A stretch of DNA of 64,000 bases from Allobosea sp. CS1GBMeth4 (GTDB taxonomy: Bacteria > Pseudomonadota > Alphaproteobacteria > Rhizobiales > Beijerinckiaceae): assembly GCF_900185715.1 (NCBI RefSeq), contig NZ_FYAS01000054.1, forward strand, positions 43,080-107,079, given 5' to 3'. Of the stretch, positions 1 through 9,084 are shown piece by piece (the stretch's first letter is position 1; every line of letters begins with the position of its first letter). The notes under the pieces were generated by a model, which had not been told where the DNA came from, did no database searches, and saw only the letters and a list, made by a program, of their open reading frames with translations. The position numbers and the translations under genes were made by a program.

Positions 1-2
1 TG

Positions 3-518
3 CCGACCGCGGTCGCCGGCATCGCCCTGGCGGCGATCTACGCGCCGAACGGCTGGGTCGGCGGCCTGCTGGCGCCCTACGACATCAAGGTCGCCTATAC
101 GCCGCTGGGGGTGATGGTGGCGCTGATCTTCATCGGCCTCCCCTTCGTGGTGCGCACGATCCAGCCCGTGCTCGAAGATCTGCCGGCCGATATCGAGGAG
201 GCGGCGGCCCTGCTCGGCGCCGGCCGCTGGCGCACCGTGTTCAGCGTGCTGCTGCCGCCGGTTCTGCCGGCGCTGCTGACGGGCTTCGTCCTCGCTTTCG
301 CGCGCGCCGTCGGCGAATACGGCTCGGTGATCTTCATCGCGGGCAATGTGCCGATGGTCTCGGAAATCGCCCCGCTCCTGATCGTGATCAGGCTGGAACA
401 GTTCGACTATGCGGGGGCGGCCGTGGTCGCGACGATCATGCTGCTCCTGTCCTTCGCGCTGATCCTGCTGGTCAACCTGATCCAGGCCGGCGCCCGCCGG
501 AGGATCGGCGATGTCTGA
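3..518 (+). CDS. cysT: Sulfate/thiosulfate ABC transporter permease CysT (5' truncated)
   Basis: Inner-membrane permease subunit of the sulfate/thiosulfate importer. The window opens inside the gene, so the start codon and N-terminal membrane segments lie upstream; the first full codon is at base 3. The visible 171 residues carry the CysT signature PTAVAGIALAAIYAPNGW and the cytoplasmic EAA-type loop around DLPADIEEAAALLGAGRW, which contacts the ATPase, followed by hydrophobic segments. The stop codon lies inside the start of cysW (8-base overlap), so cysT, cysW and cysA form one operon. The periplasmic binding protein gene is expected upstream of the window. Confidence 0.95.
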   Translation, partial: PTAVAGIALAAIYAPNGWVGGLLAPYDIKVAYTPLGVMVALIFIGLPFVVRTIQPVLEDLPADIEEAAALLGAGRWRTVFSVLLPPVLPALLTGFVLAFARAVGEYGSVIFIAGNVPMVSEIAPLLIVIRLEQFDYAGAAVVATIMLLLSFALILLVNLIQAGARRRIGDV

Positions 519-1404
519 CGCCACCCTGCCCTACCAGATCGAGGATCTCGCCCCGGCCCGCGCGGCCCGGCGCGTCAAGGGCGAGTCGCCGCTCGTCCAG
601 CTCGTGCTGGTCTCGGTCTCCCTCGCCTTCCTCTGCCTCTTCCTGTTCCTGCCGCTGGTCTCGGTGTTCGTCGAGGCCGGGGCGCGCGGCTGGCAGGTGT
701 ATCGCGAGGCGATCCTCGAGCCCGACGCGCTGGCGGCGATCCGGCTGACCCTGCTGGTGGCGGCGCTCGCCGTGCCGTTCAACGTTCTGGTCGGCCTCGC
801 CGCCGCCTGGGCGATCGCGAAGTTCGAGTTCCGGGGCAAGAGCCTGCTGATCAGCTTCATCGACCTGCCGTTCTCGGTCTCGCCTGTGATCTCGGGCCTT
901 GTCTTCGTGCTGCTCTTCGGCGCGCAGGGCTATTTCGGCCCCTGGCTCGCGGCGCATGGGCTGAAGATCGTCTTCGCCGTGCCGGGCATCCTGCTCGCGA
1001 CGATCTTCGTCACCTTCCCCTTCGTCGCGCGCGAGCTGATCCCGCACATGCAGTCGCTCGGCTCGGCCGATGAGGAGACGGCCATGACGCTGGGCGCCTC
1101 GGGCTGGCGCACCTTCTTTTCGGTGACGCTGCCGAATGTGAAGTGGAGCCTGTTCTACGGCGTCCTGCTCTGCAATGCCCGTGCCATGGGCGAGTTCGGC
1201 GCGGTCGCGGTCGTCTCCGGCAAGATCCGCGGCCTGACCACCACGATGCCGCTGCATGTCGAGATCCTCTATAATGAATACATGAGCGCCGCCGCCTTTG
1301 CCGTCGCTTCGCTGCTGGCCGGCCTCGCCCTCGTCACGCTCGTCCTGAAAACCGTCCTGGAATGGCGTTTTGCCGACGCGATCGCCGCCAGCCGCCGCCA
1401 CTGA
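511..1404 (+). CDS. cysW: Sulfate/thiosulfate ABC transporter permease CysW
   Basis: Second membrane subunit of the sulfate importer, 297 residues, the usual family length. It has about six hydrophobic segments starting near residue 27, and the EAA loop that docks on CysA is visible as GSADEETAMTLGASGWRTFF. The C-terminal part, with the stretch VVSGKIRGLTTTMPLHVEIL, is typical of CysW. The start ATG overlaps the cysT stop, which implies translational coupling. CysW pairs with CysT to form the channel through which periplasmic sulfate or thiosulfate passes. Confidence 0.96.
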   Translation: MSDATLPYQIEDLAPARAARRVKGESPLVQLVLVSVSLAFLCLFLFLPLVSVFVEAGARGWQVYREAILEPDALAAIRLTLLVAALAVPFNVLVGLAAAWAIAKFEFRGKSLLISFIDLPFSVSPVISGLVFVLLFGAQGYFGPWLAAHGLKIVFAVPGILLATIFVTFPFVARELIPHMQSLGSADEETAMTLGASGWRTFFSVTLPNVKWSLFYGVLLCNARAMGEFGAVAVVSGKIRGLTTTMPLHVEILYNEYMSAAAFAVASLLAGLALVTLVLKTVLEWRFADAIAASRRH

Positions 1405-1419
1405 GATTGGGGAACGCCC

Positions 1420-2466
1420 ATGTCGGTCGCCGTCATCATCGAGAGCGTCGAGAAGCGCTTCCAGAACTTCCCCGCCCTGCGCGGCGTCTCGCTCGACATC
1501 CAGCCGGGCGAGCTCGTCGCCCTGCTCGGCCCCTCCGGCTCCGGCAAGACGACGTTGCTGCGCGTCATCGCCGGGCTGGAGCAGGCGGAGCGCGGCCGCG
1601 TGCTCTTCGGCGAGACCGACTCGCGCGAGCTCTCGCTGCGCGAACGCCGGATCGGCTTCGTCTTTCAGCACTATGCGCTGTTCAAGACGATGAGCGTCGG
1701 CGACAACATCGCCTTCGGGCTGAAGTCGCGGCCGCGGGCCGAGCGGCCGAGCCCGGCCGAGATCAGGAAGCGCGTGGCCGCGCTGCTGGAGCTCATCCAG
1801 CTGCCGGGGCTGGAGAAACGCTATCCGAGCCAGCTTTCCGGCGGCCAGCGCCAGCGCATCGCTCTCGCCCGGGCGCTCGCGATCGAGCCGCGGGTCCTGC
1901 TGCTCGACGAGCCCTTCGGCGCGCTCGACGCCAAGGTCCGCAAGGATCTGCGCGCCTGGCTGCGCCAATTGCACCAGCGCACCGGCCACACTACGGTGTT
2001 CGTCACGCATGACCAGGAGGAGGCGCTGGAGCTGGCGGACCGGGTCGCGATCCTCAACGACGGCCGGCTCGAACAGGTCGGCTCGCCCGACGATGTCTAC
2101 GACCATCCGGCGACGCCCTTCGTCTGCCAGTTCCTGGGAGACGCCAACCATCTGCCGGTCAAGGTCGTCGGCAGCCAGGCCTTCTTCCAGGACCGGCCTG
2201 TGCTCGGCGGCCTGCGCCAGAACCAGGGCGGGCCGGCCTCGCTCTATGTCCGCCCGCAGCACCTGCGCATCGTCGACGACGCGCCGCTCGCCCTGCCGGG
2301 CGTCGTCGAGCATCTGCGCCGCAACGGGCCGTTGCGGCGGGCCGAAGTCGCCGTCGACGGGCTGCCGAAGCGGCTCGACGTCGATCTCGCCAGCCAGGTC
2401 GCGCCGGCGATCGGCGAGCGCGTGCGGCTGCGCATCACGCATGGCAACCTGTTCGCCGCCGCCTGA
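1420..2466 (+). CDS. cysA: Sulfate/thiosulfate ABC transporter ATP-binding protein CysA
   Basis: ATPase that drives the CysTW permease, 348 residues. Walker A is GPSGSGKTT at residues 37-45, the ABC signature is LSGGQRQR, Walker B is VLLLDEPF and the switch histidine is in FVTHDQEEA. The C-terminal region of roughly 110 residues is a TOBE-like regulatory domain, as in CysA proteins. It begins 15 bases after cysW on the same strand, with a purine-rich GGGGAA just upstream as a weak ribosome site. Together with cysT and cysW it completes the cytoplasmic and membrane parts of the importer. Confidence 0.96.
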   Translation: MSVAVIIESVEKRFQNFPALRGVSLDIQPGELVALLGPSGSGKTTLLRVIAGLEQAERGRVLFGETDSRELSLRERRIGFVFQHYALFKTMSVGDNIAFGLKSRPRAERPSPAEIRKRVAALLELIQLPGLEKRYPSQLSGGQRQRIALARALAIEPRVLLLDEPFGALDAKVRKDLRAWLRQLHQRTGHTTVFVTHDQEEALELADRVAILNDGRLEQVGSPDDVYDHPATPFVCQFLGDANHLPVKVVGSQAFFQDRPVLGGLRQNQGGPASLYVRPQHLRIVDDAPLALPGVVEHLRRNGPLRRAEVAVDGLPKRLDVDLASQVAPAIGERVRLRITHGNLFAAA

Positions 2467-2538
2467 ACCCGGCCTCGCCTCGGCATCCCGAGCGGGTTAT
2501 GCCTGTCGGCCGACAAGCCGTGGCGACAGGAGCGTGCA

Positions 2539-2976
2539 ATGAAGGCGCGGGCGAAATGGGTCGAGGGCATGGCCTTCATGGGAGAGGCCGGCAGCGGCCA
2601 TGCCGTGATCATGGATGGCGCGCCTGACTATGGCGGCCGCAATATCGGCATACGGCCGATGGAGATGCTGTTGATCGGTCTCGCCGGCTGCACCGGCTTC
2701 GACGTGGTGCAGATCCTGAAGAAGGGCCGCGAGGCGGTCACCGGCTGCGAGGTCGAAGTCGAGGCCGAGCGCGCGAGCGAGGATCCAAAGGTCTTCACCA
2801 GGATCCACATCGCCTATCGCGTCAGCGGCCGCGGCCTGTCGCAGGCGAAGGCCGAACGCGCCGTCACATTGTCGAAGGAAAAATACTGTTCCGCTTCGAT
2901 CATGCTGGGGGCGACCGCCGAGATGACCACCGCGCTGACGGTCGTCGACGAGCTGCAGCAGGAGGCCGCGGAATGA
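2539..2976 (+). CDS. OsmC family peroxiredoxin-like protein
   Basis: OsmC/Ohr-family protein of 145 residues, a fold that reduces organic hydroperoxides through two cysteines. Both conserved cysteines are present: Cys51 in GLAGCTGFDV, at the start of the long central helix, and Cys117 in KYCSAS. The sequence is of the YhfA-like OsmC branch rather than Ohr proper. The preceding GGAG-like purines (GACAGGAG) fit a ribosome site. Its stop overlaps the next gene by 4 bases (ATGA), so it is translationally coupled to the sulfurtransferase. This links it by context to sulfur or thiol chemistry; the true substrate is unknown. Confidence 0.88.
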   Translation: MKARAKWVEGMAFMGEAGSGHAVIMDGAPDYGGRNIGIRPMEMLLIGLAGCTGFDVVQILKKGREAVTGCEVEVEAERASEDPKVFTRIHIAYRVSGRGLSQAKAERAVTLSKEKYCSASIMLGATAEMTTALTVVDELQQEAAE

Positions 2977-3839
2977 CGAACATCCCGATTTCGGGACTGG
3001 TATCTCCCGATGTCCTGGCCGACGCGCTGGGCTCGCCCGACCTCGTCATCATCGACATCCGCAGCGCCGCCGAGGGCGGCCGCCAGGCCTTCGAGGCGGG
3101 CCATGTCCCGGGCGCGGTGCACAGCGACTACGCGGCCGACGGCTGGCGCGCCAAGGTCGGCAACGCACCCGGCATGCTGCCGCCGCTCGATCAGCTCGCG
3201 CGCCTGGCCGGACGGCTCGGGATCGCGCCGCCGAGCAAGGTCGTGATCGTGCCGGCCGGGCTCACCGCCAGCGACCTCGCCGCCGCGACGCGCGTCTACT
3301 GGACATTGAAGCTGATCGGGCATGGCCAGCAGGCCATCCTCGATGGCGGCTTCAAGGGCTGGCAGCTCGACCCGGCCCGCCCGGTCGCGACCGGCCCGGA
3401 CGCGCCGAAGACCGCTCCCGCCTATCCCGTCGTGCTCCAGCAGAAGCTGCGCAGCACCGCCGATGCCACCCTCGTCGCCTCGCGCAGCAAGCTCGCGACC
3501 CTGGTCGACGCCCGCTCCGCCAGCTATTTCGAGGGCAGGGAGAAGGCGGCCGAGGCGATGCGGGCCGGACACATCCCCGGCGCCGTCTCGCGCGACTATG
3601 CGGCGGCGTTCGACCCGGCGACGGGAGGCTTCAAGCCGGTCGCCGAGCTGGCGACGCTGTTCGGCGCGGTGCCGAAGGGGCCGGCGATCTCCTATTGCAA
3701 CACAGGCCACACCGCCTCGCTCAACTGGTTCGTCATGTCGGAGCTGCTCGGCCGCGAGGAGGTCTCGCTCTATGACGGCTCGATGACCGACTGGACGCAG
3801 GACCCGGAGCGGCCGGTCGTGGCCGGCGCGGGCGGATGA
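2973..3839 (+). CDS. Sulfurtransferase with two rhodanese domains
   Basis: Tandem-rhodanese sulfurtransferase of the thiosulfate/3-mercaptopyruvate type, 288 residues. The N-terminal rhodanese domain (about 10-140) lacks a loop cysteine and is probably structural. The C-terminal domain (about 160-285) carries the catalytic loop CNTGHTAS with Cys242, which would hold the persulfide. No secretion signal is evident, so it is likely cytoplasmic. It overlaps the OsmC gene upstream and the GFA gene downstream by 4 bases each, giving a tight three-gene unit after the sulfate importer. Whether the donor is thiosulfate or mercaptopyruvate cannot be decided from sequence. Confidence 0.9.
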   Translation: MTNIPISGLVSPDVLADALGSPDLVIIDIRSAAEGGRQAFEAGHVPGAVHSDYAADGWRAKVGNAPGMLPPLDQLARLAGRLGIAPPSKVVIVPAGLTASDLAAATRVYWTLKLIGHGQQAILDGGFKGWQLDPARPVATGPDAPKTAPAYPVVLQQKLRSTADATLVASRSKLATLVDARSASYFEGREKAAEAMRAGHIPGAVSRDYAAAFDPATGGFKPVAELATLFGAVPKGPAISYCNTGHTASLNWFVMSELLGREEVSLYDGSMTDWTQDPERPVVAGAGG

Positions 3840-4300
3840 GCGACTGGCGGCTGCCCTGGACCGGAGGCTGCCGCTGCGGACGGACGCGGCTGCGCGTCAC
3901 CGCGCCGCCGCTGCTCGCCTCGGCCTGTCATTGCCGCGGCTGCCAGCGCATGACGGCGAGCGCCTTCTCGCTGTCGCTGACCCTGCCGAGCACGGGCCTC
4001 GAGGTGACGCAGGGCGAGCCGACCATCGGAGCCTTGCATGGGCCGACGCGGCACTATTACTGCCCGCATTGCCTCAGCTGGATGTTCACCCGGCCGGAGG
4101 GCTTCGACGCCTTCGTCAACCTGCGGCCGTCGGTGCTCGACGATCATGGCTGGTTCAGCCCCTTGATCGAGGTCCAGACGCGCGACAAGCTGCCCTGGGC
4201 GACGACGCCGGCGGTCCACAGCTTCGAGACCGAACCGGAGATCCCGGCCTATGACGCGCTGATCGCCGAGTATGCGGAGACGGGGGCCCGGCCCGGCTGA
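3836..4300 (+). CDS. GFA family zinc protein (glutathione-dependent formaldehyde-activating type)
   Basis: GFA/CENP-V family protein of 154 residues. The zinc ligands of the family are complete: Cys12 and Cys14 in GGCRCG, Cys31, Cys33 and Cys36 in CHCRGC, and Cys76 and Cys79 in CPHC. The best-known member adds glutathione to formaldehyde, but most members have unknown substrates, so only the family is certain. The start ATG overlaps the sulfurtransferase stop. Co-translation with OsmC-like and rhodanese genes suggests a role in thiol or sulfane-sulfur chemistry, which is inference. Confidence 0.87.
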   Translation: MSDWRLPWTGGCRCGRTRLRVTAPPLLASACHCRGCQRMTASAFSLSLTLPSTGLEVTQGEPTIGALHGPTRHYYCPHCLSWMFTRPEGFDAFVNLRPSVLDDHGWFSPLIEVQTRDKLPWATTPAVHSFETEPEIPAYDALIAEYAETGARPG

Positions 4301-4407
4301 CGGCCGCGGCGCGCGGATTTGCAAATCCAGCCAAAACGGGTCAAAGGAGGCGCCGACGCGCCGGCCTTGCCGCGCCATCCCCTTCTCCGTTCCGAGTTCC
4401 GCCGCCG

Positions 4408-5727
<1,320 letters not shown>

Positions 5728-5738
5728 GCCCGGGCGGT

Positions 5739-5954
5739 TCAGACGAAGGCGGCGACCCACTCCGGCCGCGGCATGGAGCGGGTCTGCGCGGCGCGGGTCA
5801 GGCGAGCCCGCGCCGGCTTTTCGACGCTGACCTGTGATGCGCCGACCTGCGTCGCGATCTGGATGGTCGGGCAGGCGGAGAGCTGCGCGTGAAGCGTCGT
5901 CGTGACGATGGCGAAGCAGAGGATGAAGCCGACGCGGCGCAGGAACGGGGACAT
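5739..5954 (-). CDS. Small exported protein of unknown function
   Basis: Predicted 71-residue protein beginning MSPFLRRVGFILCFAIV, a clear signal peptide with basic N-region and hydrophobic core, probably cleaved near LHAQLSA. The mature part is short and shows no known domain; it ends 11 bases from the convergent rimO stop. I chose the internal ATG at 5954 because it places the signal peptide at the N-terminus; there is no strong ribosome site. A small dyad (5961-5985) sits directly upstream. It may be a genuine small secreted protein, but coding could also be fortuitous in GC-rich DNA. Confidence 0.45.
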   Translation of the reverse strand: MSPFLRRVGFILCFAIVTTTLHAQLSACPTIQIATQVGASQVSVEKPARARLTRAAQTRSMPRPEWVAAFV

Positions 5955-5960
5955 GACGCA

Positions 5961-5985
5961 GGGACCAGATCGTGTTGTTGGTCCC
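5961..5985. promoter_or_regulatory. 7-bp dyad upstream of small exported gene
   Basis: Perfect inverted repeat GGGACCA (5961-5967) and TGGTCCC (5979-5985) with an 11-base spacer, 6 bases upstream of the start chosen for the small minus-strand gene. It could be an operator or a leader hairpin. No protein can be assigned. Confidence 0.3.
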
Positions 5986-6055
5986 GCTTTGCCGGCTCCA
6001 GGAGCGCTTTCGCTTCCAGGTTTCGAAGCTTTCGATTTTTCGCCCGAACAGGAAA

Positions 6056-6075
6056 CGGCCGCCCGGGGGCGGCCG
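6056..6075 (-). terminator. GC-rich hairpin, possible terminator of the oxidoreductase gene
   Basis: Perfect 9-bp stem CGGCCGCCC / GGGCGGCCG with a two-base loop. It lies about 160 bases beyond the stop of the minus-strand oxidoreductase gene. On that strand it is followed by only a short T stretch (GTTTCC), so it is weak as an intrinsic terminator. Confidence 0.35.
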
Positions 6076-6089
6076 CAGATCAGGATGCC

Positions 6090-6217
6090 CGGAACCGCGC
6101 CGTCATCCTGCACAAGCGGCGAAGCCGCGCAGCTCCGGGATCCATCCTAAGGCTCCGGCGCTCTGCGATGGATCCCGGGTCGAGCTGCGCTCGCCCAGGA
6201 TGGCGATGCTGGTTCCG
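6090..6217. repeat. Long imperfect palindrome, rhizobial intergenic repeat type
   Basis: A nested inverted repeat of about 128 bases fills the space after the oxidoreductase gene. Inner arms: 6127-6146 and 6167-6190, 20 matching bases with a 4-base insertion in the right arm. Outer arms: around 6090-6110 (CGGAACC..CATCCTG) and 6196-6217 (CAGGATGGCG..GGTTCCG), imperfect. The core GATGGATCCCGGGTCGAGCT resembles dispersed palindromic elements common in rhizobial genomes. Copy number cannot be seen from one window. Confidence 0.7.
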
Positions 6218-6234
6218 TGCAGAAGCAATACGCT

Positions 6235-7206
6235 CTACGGGATGATCACGGTCGAGCCCGTGGTCCCGCGGCTTTCCAGCGCCCGGTGGGCGTCGGCGGC
6301 GTCCTTCAGCGCGAAGCGGGCATTGACCGAGACCGTGACCTTGCCGGAGCCGACCGCGCCGAACAGGTTCTTCGCCATCTCGACCAGGGTCTCACGCCTG
6401 GCCGTATGCGTGTTCAGCGTCGGCCGGGTGACGTACAGCGAACCCTTCGCGGCGAGGATGCCGAGATTGAAGGCCTCGACCGCGCCGGAGGCGTTGCCGA
6501 AGCTCGCCAGCAGGCCGAAGGGCTTCAGCGAGTCGAGCGAGGCCATGAAGGTATCCTTGCCGACGCCGTCATAGACCACGTCGCAGAGCTTGCCGCCGGT
6601 GATCTCCTTGACGCGGGCCGCGATATCCTCGTCGCGGTAGAGGATGACGTGATCGGCTCCGTGCGCCCTGGCGATCTCGGCCTTCTCCCTGCTGCCGGCC
6701 GTGCCGATCACCGTCGCGCCGAGCGCCTTGCCCCATTGGCAGAGGATCGTGCCGGTGCCGCCGGCCGCGGCGTGGACGAGGATGATGTCGCCGGGCTTCA
6801 CCTTGTAGGTGCGGTGGAGCAGGTACTCGGCGGTCAGTCCCTTCAGCATCATGCTGGCGGCCGCCTCGTAGGAGATGTCGTCCGGCAGCGCGACGGTCGC
6901 GGCGGCGGGAACGATCCGTTCTTCGGCATAGGCGCCGTGCGCGGCGACCACGGCGACGCGGTCGCCGGGCTTGAACTCGCCGACCTCCGGGCCGACGGCG
7001 AGCACCTCGCCGGCGGATTCGTTGCCGAGCGTGATCGGCAGCGGCGCGGGATAGAGGCCGGTGCGGAAATAGGTGTCAATGAAATTCAGCCCGATGGCGC
7101 GGTTGCGGAGCAGGAGCTGACCCGGCCCCGGCGCCGGCAGCGTCACCTCCTCCAATTGCAGCACCTCGGGCCCACCGGTCCTGTGCAGGCGGATAGCTTT
7201 CGCCAT
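6235..7206 (-). CDS. Quinone oxidoreductase (zeta-crystallin type, zinc-free MDR family)
   Basis: NADPH-dependent quinone reductase of the medium-chain dehydrogenase superfamily, 323 residues. The GroES-like domain includes NFIDTYFRTGLYP, typical of Qor, and no catalytic zinc cysteines are seen. The Rossmann nucleotide-binding loop is AAAGGTGTILCQWGKALGA. I chose the ATG at 7206 because AGGAG lies 5-6 bases upstream and the sequence there aligns with Qor N-termini; the reading frame stays open further upstream without a family match. Likely a cytosolic one- or two-electron quinone reductase; the natural substrate is unknown. Confidence 0.92.
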   Translation of the reverse strand: MAKAIRLHRTGGPEVLQLEEVTLPAPGPGQLLLRNRAIGLNFIDTYFRTGLYPAPLPITLGNESAGEVLAVGPEVGEFKPGDRVAVVAAHGAYAEERIVPAAATVALPDDISYEAAASMMLKGLTAEYLLHRTYKVKPGDIILVHAAAGGTGTILCQWGKALGATVIGTAGSREKAEIARAHGADHVILYRDEDIAARVKEITGGKLCDVVYDGVGKDTFMASLDSLKPFGLLASFGNASGAVEAFNLGILAAKGSLYVTRPTLNTHTARRETLVEMAKNLFGAVGSGKVTVSVNARFALKDAADAHRALESRGTTGSTVIIP

Positions 7207-7334
7207 GGCGATCTCCTGATGTCGATATTTGTGACGATAGGGACTTGCCTTCCCTCCGCGCAACGGCTGCACTGCACGGCAGACCCGCGCAAACGCCGAG
7301 TCGGTCCGGCAAAACTGCATGATCGGTTCCTGAT

Positions 7335-9035
7335 ATGAACAGCCAAGGCGCCCCTCTCGGTGGCGACAGAATTCTGCGCGAGGCCTTCACCCCCAAGCTG
7401 ATCTCCGCCCTGCGCGAGGGCTATGGCGCGGCGCGTCTGCGGGCGGACGCACTCTCCGGATTGACGGTCGCGATCGTCGCGCTGCCGCTCTCGATGGCGA
7501 TCGCCATCGCCAGCGGCGCCACGCCGGCGGCCGGGCTCTTCACCGCCATCGTCGGCGGCTTCATCGTCTCGGCGCTCAGCGGCAGCCGCCACCAGATCGG
7601 CGGGCCGGCGGGCGCCTTCATCGTCCTCATCGCGGCGACGATCGACCAGCACGGCTTCGACGGGCTGCTGCTCGCGACCATGCTGGCCGGCGTCTTGCTG
7701 ATCGCGGTCGGGGCGCTCCGGCTCGGCACCTACATCAAGTACATTCCGCATCCTGTGCTGGTCGGCTTCACCACCGGCATCGCGATCATCATCTTCGCGA
7801 GCCAGGTCCGCGACCTGCTCGGGCTGACGCTTCCCGGCAAGGAGCCGGCGGCGCTGATCCCGAAGCTCCAGGCGCTCACCGGCGCGCTCGGCACGCTCAA
7901 CCCGGCGGCGTTCGGCCTGTCGGCCCTGACCGTCGCGACGATCCTCGGCCTGAAACGCTGGCGGCCGACCTGGCCGGGGCTACTGATCGCGGTCGCGCTC
8001 GCCGCCGCCGCCACCTATCTGTTCCACCTGCCGGTCGAGACCATCGGCAGCCGCTTCGGCGGCATTCCGCGCGCCCTGCCCGCCCCGCACCTTCCGGCCT
8101 TCAGCCTCGACAAGCTGATCGCGGTGTTGCCGGCGGCGCTCTCGATCGCTGTCCTCGGCGGCATCGAGTCGCTGCTCTCGGCCGTGGTCGCGGACGGGAT
8201 GAGCGGACGCCGGCACCGCTCGAACATGGAGCTCGTCGCGCAAGGCATCGCCAATATCGGCTCGCCCCTGTTCGGAGGCATCTGCGTCACCGGCACGATC
8301 GCGCGGACCGCGACGAACATCCGCGCCGGCGGCGTCACGCCGATCGCCGGCATGCTGCACGGGCTGTTCATCCTGCTGTTCATGCTGGTGGCGGCGCCGC
8401 TCGCCTCCTACATCCCGCTCGCGGCCCTGGCGGGCGTGCTCGCCGTGGTCGCGTGGAACATGGCGGAGAAGGCCGCCTTCGCCGCGATCCTGAAACATTC
8501 GCGCGCCGATTCGCTGGTGCTGCTCGCGACCTTCCTGCTGGTGATCTTCGAGGACCTGATGGTCGGGATCGGCGTCGGCGTCGTGCTCGGCTCGCTGATC
8601 TTCATGCACCGCATGGCCAACATCGTCACGGTCGAGGCCGGCATGGACAGCGCACTCGTCGACTATGACGAGGAAGGCCGTGACGAGCCGCTGGCGAACG
8701 GCAACGGCAAGCGCGACGGCGGAGCCTTTCATTACAAGATCACCGGCCCGCTGTTCTTCGGCGCCAGCACGAATGTCGCGATGGTGCTCGACCGGATCGG
8801 GCCGTTCCCCGAGCGGATCGTGCTCGATCTCTCCGGCGTCCCCTTCGCCGATTCGAGCGCGGCGGTCTCGCTGAAGACCGTGATCGACAAGGCGCTGCAT
8901 CACGGCTCCACGGTCGAGATTCGCGGCGCGGCGCGGCAGGTGCGGGCCGTGCTCGGCCATGAGGGGATCGACGAGCGGCTCGTCTCCTTCGCGGAGAGTG
9001 CGCACAAGCCGGCCGAGGGCGTCGTCTGGGGCTAG
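7335..9035 (+). CDS. SulP family inorganic anion transporter
   Basis: SLC26/SulP transporter of 566 residues. The membrane domain (about residues 30-430) has many hydrophobic segments and SulP landmarks such as SGSRHQIGGPAGAFIVLIA and LGGIESLLSAVVADGMSG. The C-terminal STAS domain (about 455-560) contains IVLDLSGVPFADSSAAVSLK. Members carry sulfate, bicarbonate or other anions; the ion cannot be told from sequence. It is divergent from the quinone oxidoreductase across a 128-base gap. Given the cysTWA importer some 5 kb upstream, sulfate is plausible but not shown. Confidence 0.92.
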   Translation: MNSQGAPLGGDRILREAFTPKLISALREGYGAARLRADALSGLTVAIVALPLSMAIAIASGATPAAGLFTAIVGGFIVSALSGSRHQIGGPAGAFIVLIAATIDQHGFDGLLLATMLAGVLLIAVGALRLGTYIKYIPHPVLVGFTTGIAIIIFASQVRDLLGLTLPGKEPAALIPKLQALTGALGTLNPAAFGLSALTVATILGLKRWRPTWPGLLIAVALAAAATYLFHLPVETIGSRFGGIPRALPAPHLPAFSLDKLIAVLPAALSIAVLGGIESLLSAVVADGMSGRRHRSNMELVAQGIANIGSPLFGGICVTGTIARTATNIRAGGVTPIAGMLHGLFILLFMLVAAPLASYIPLAALAGVLAVVAWNMAEKAAFAAILKHSRADSLVLLATFLLVIFEDLMVGIGVGVVLGSLIFMHRMANIVTVEAGMDSALVDYDEEGRDEPLANGNGKRDGGAFHYKITGPLFFGASTNVAMVLDRIGPFPERIVLDLSGVPFADSSAAVSLKTVIDKALHHGSTVEIRGAARQVRAVLGHEGIDERLVSFAESAHKPAEGVVWG

Positions 9036-9084
9036 AGGCTGCGGCAGTCGCGCGCTCGCCAGCGGCGGCGGCATCGGCTACCGA

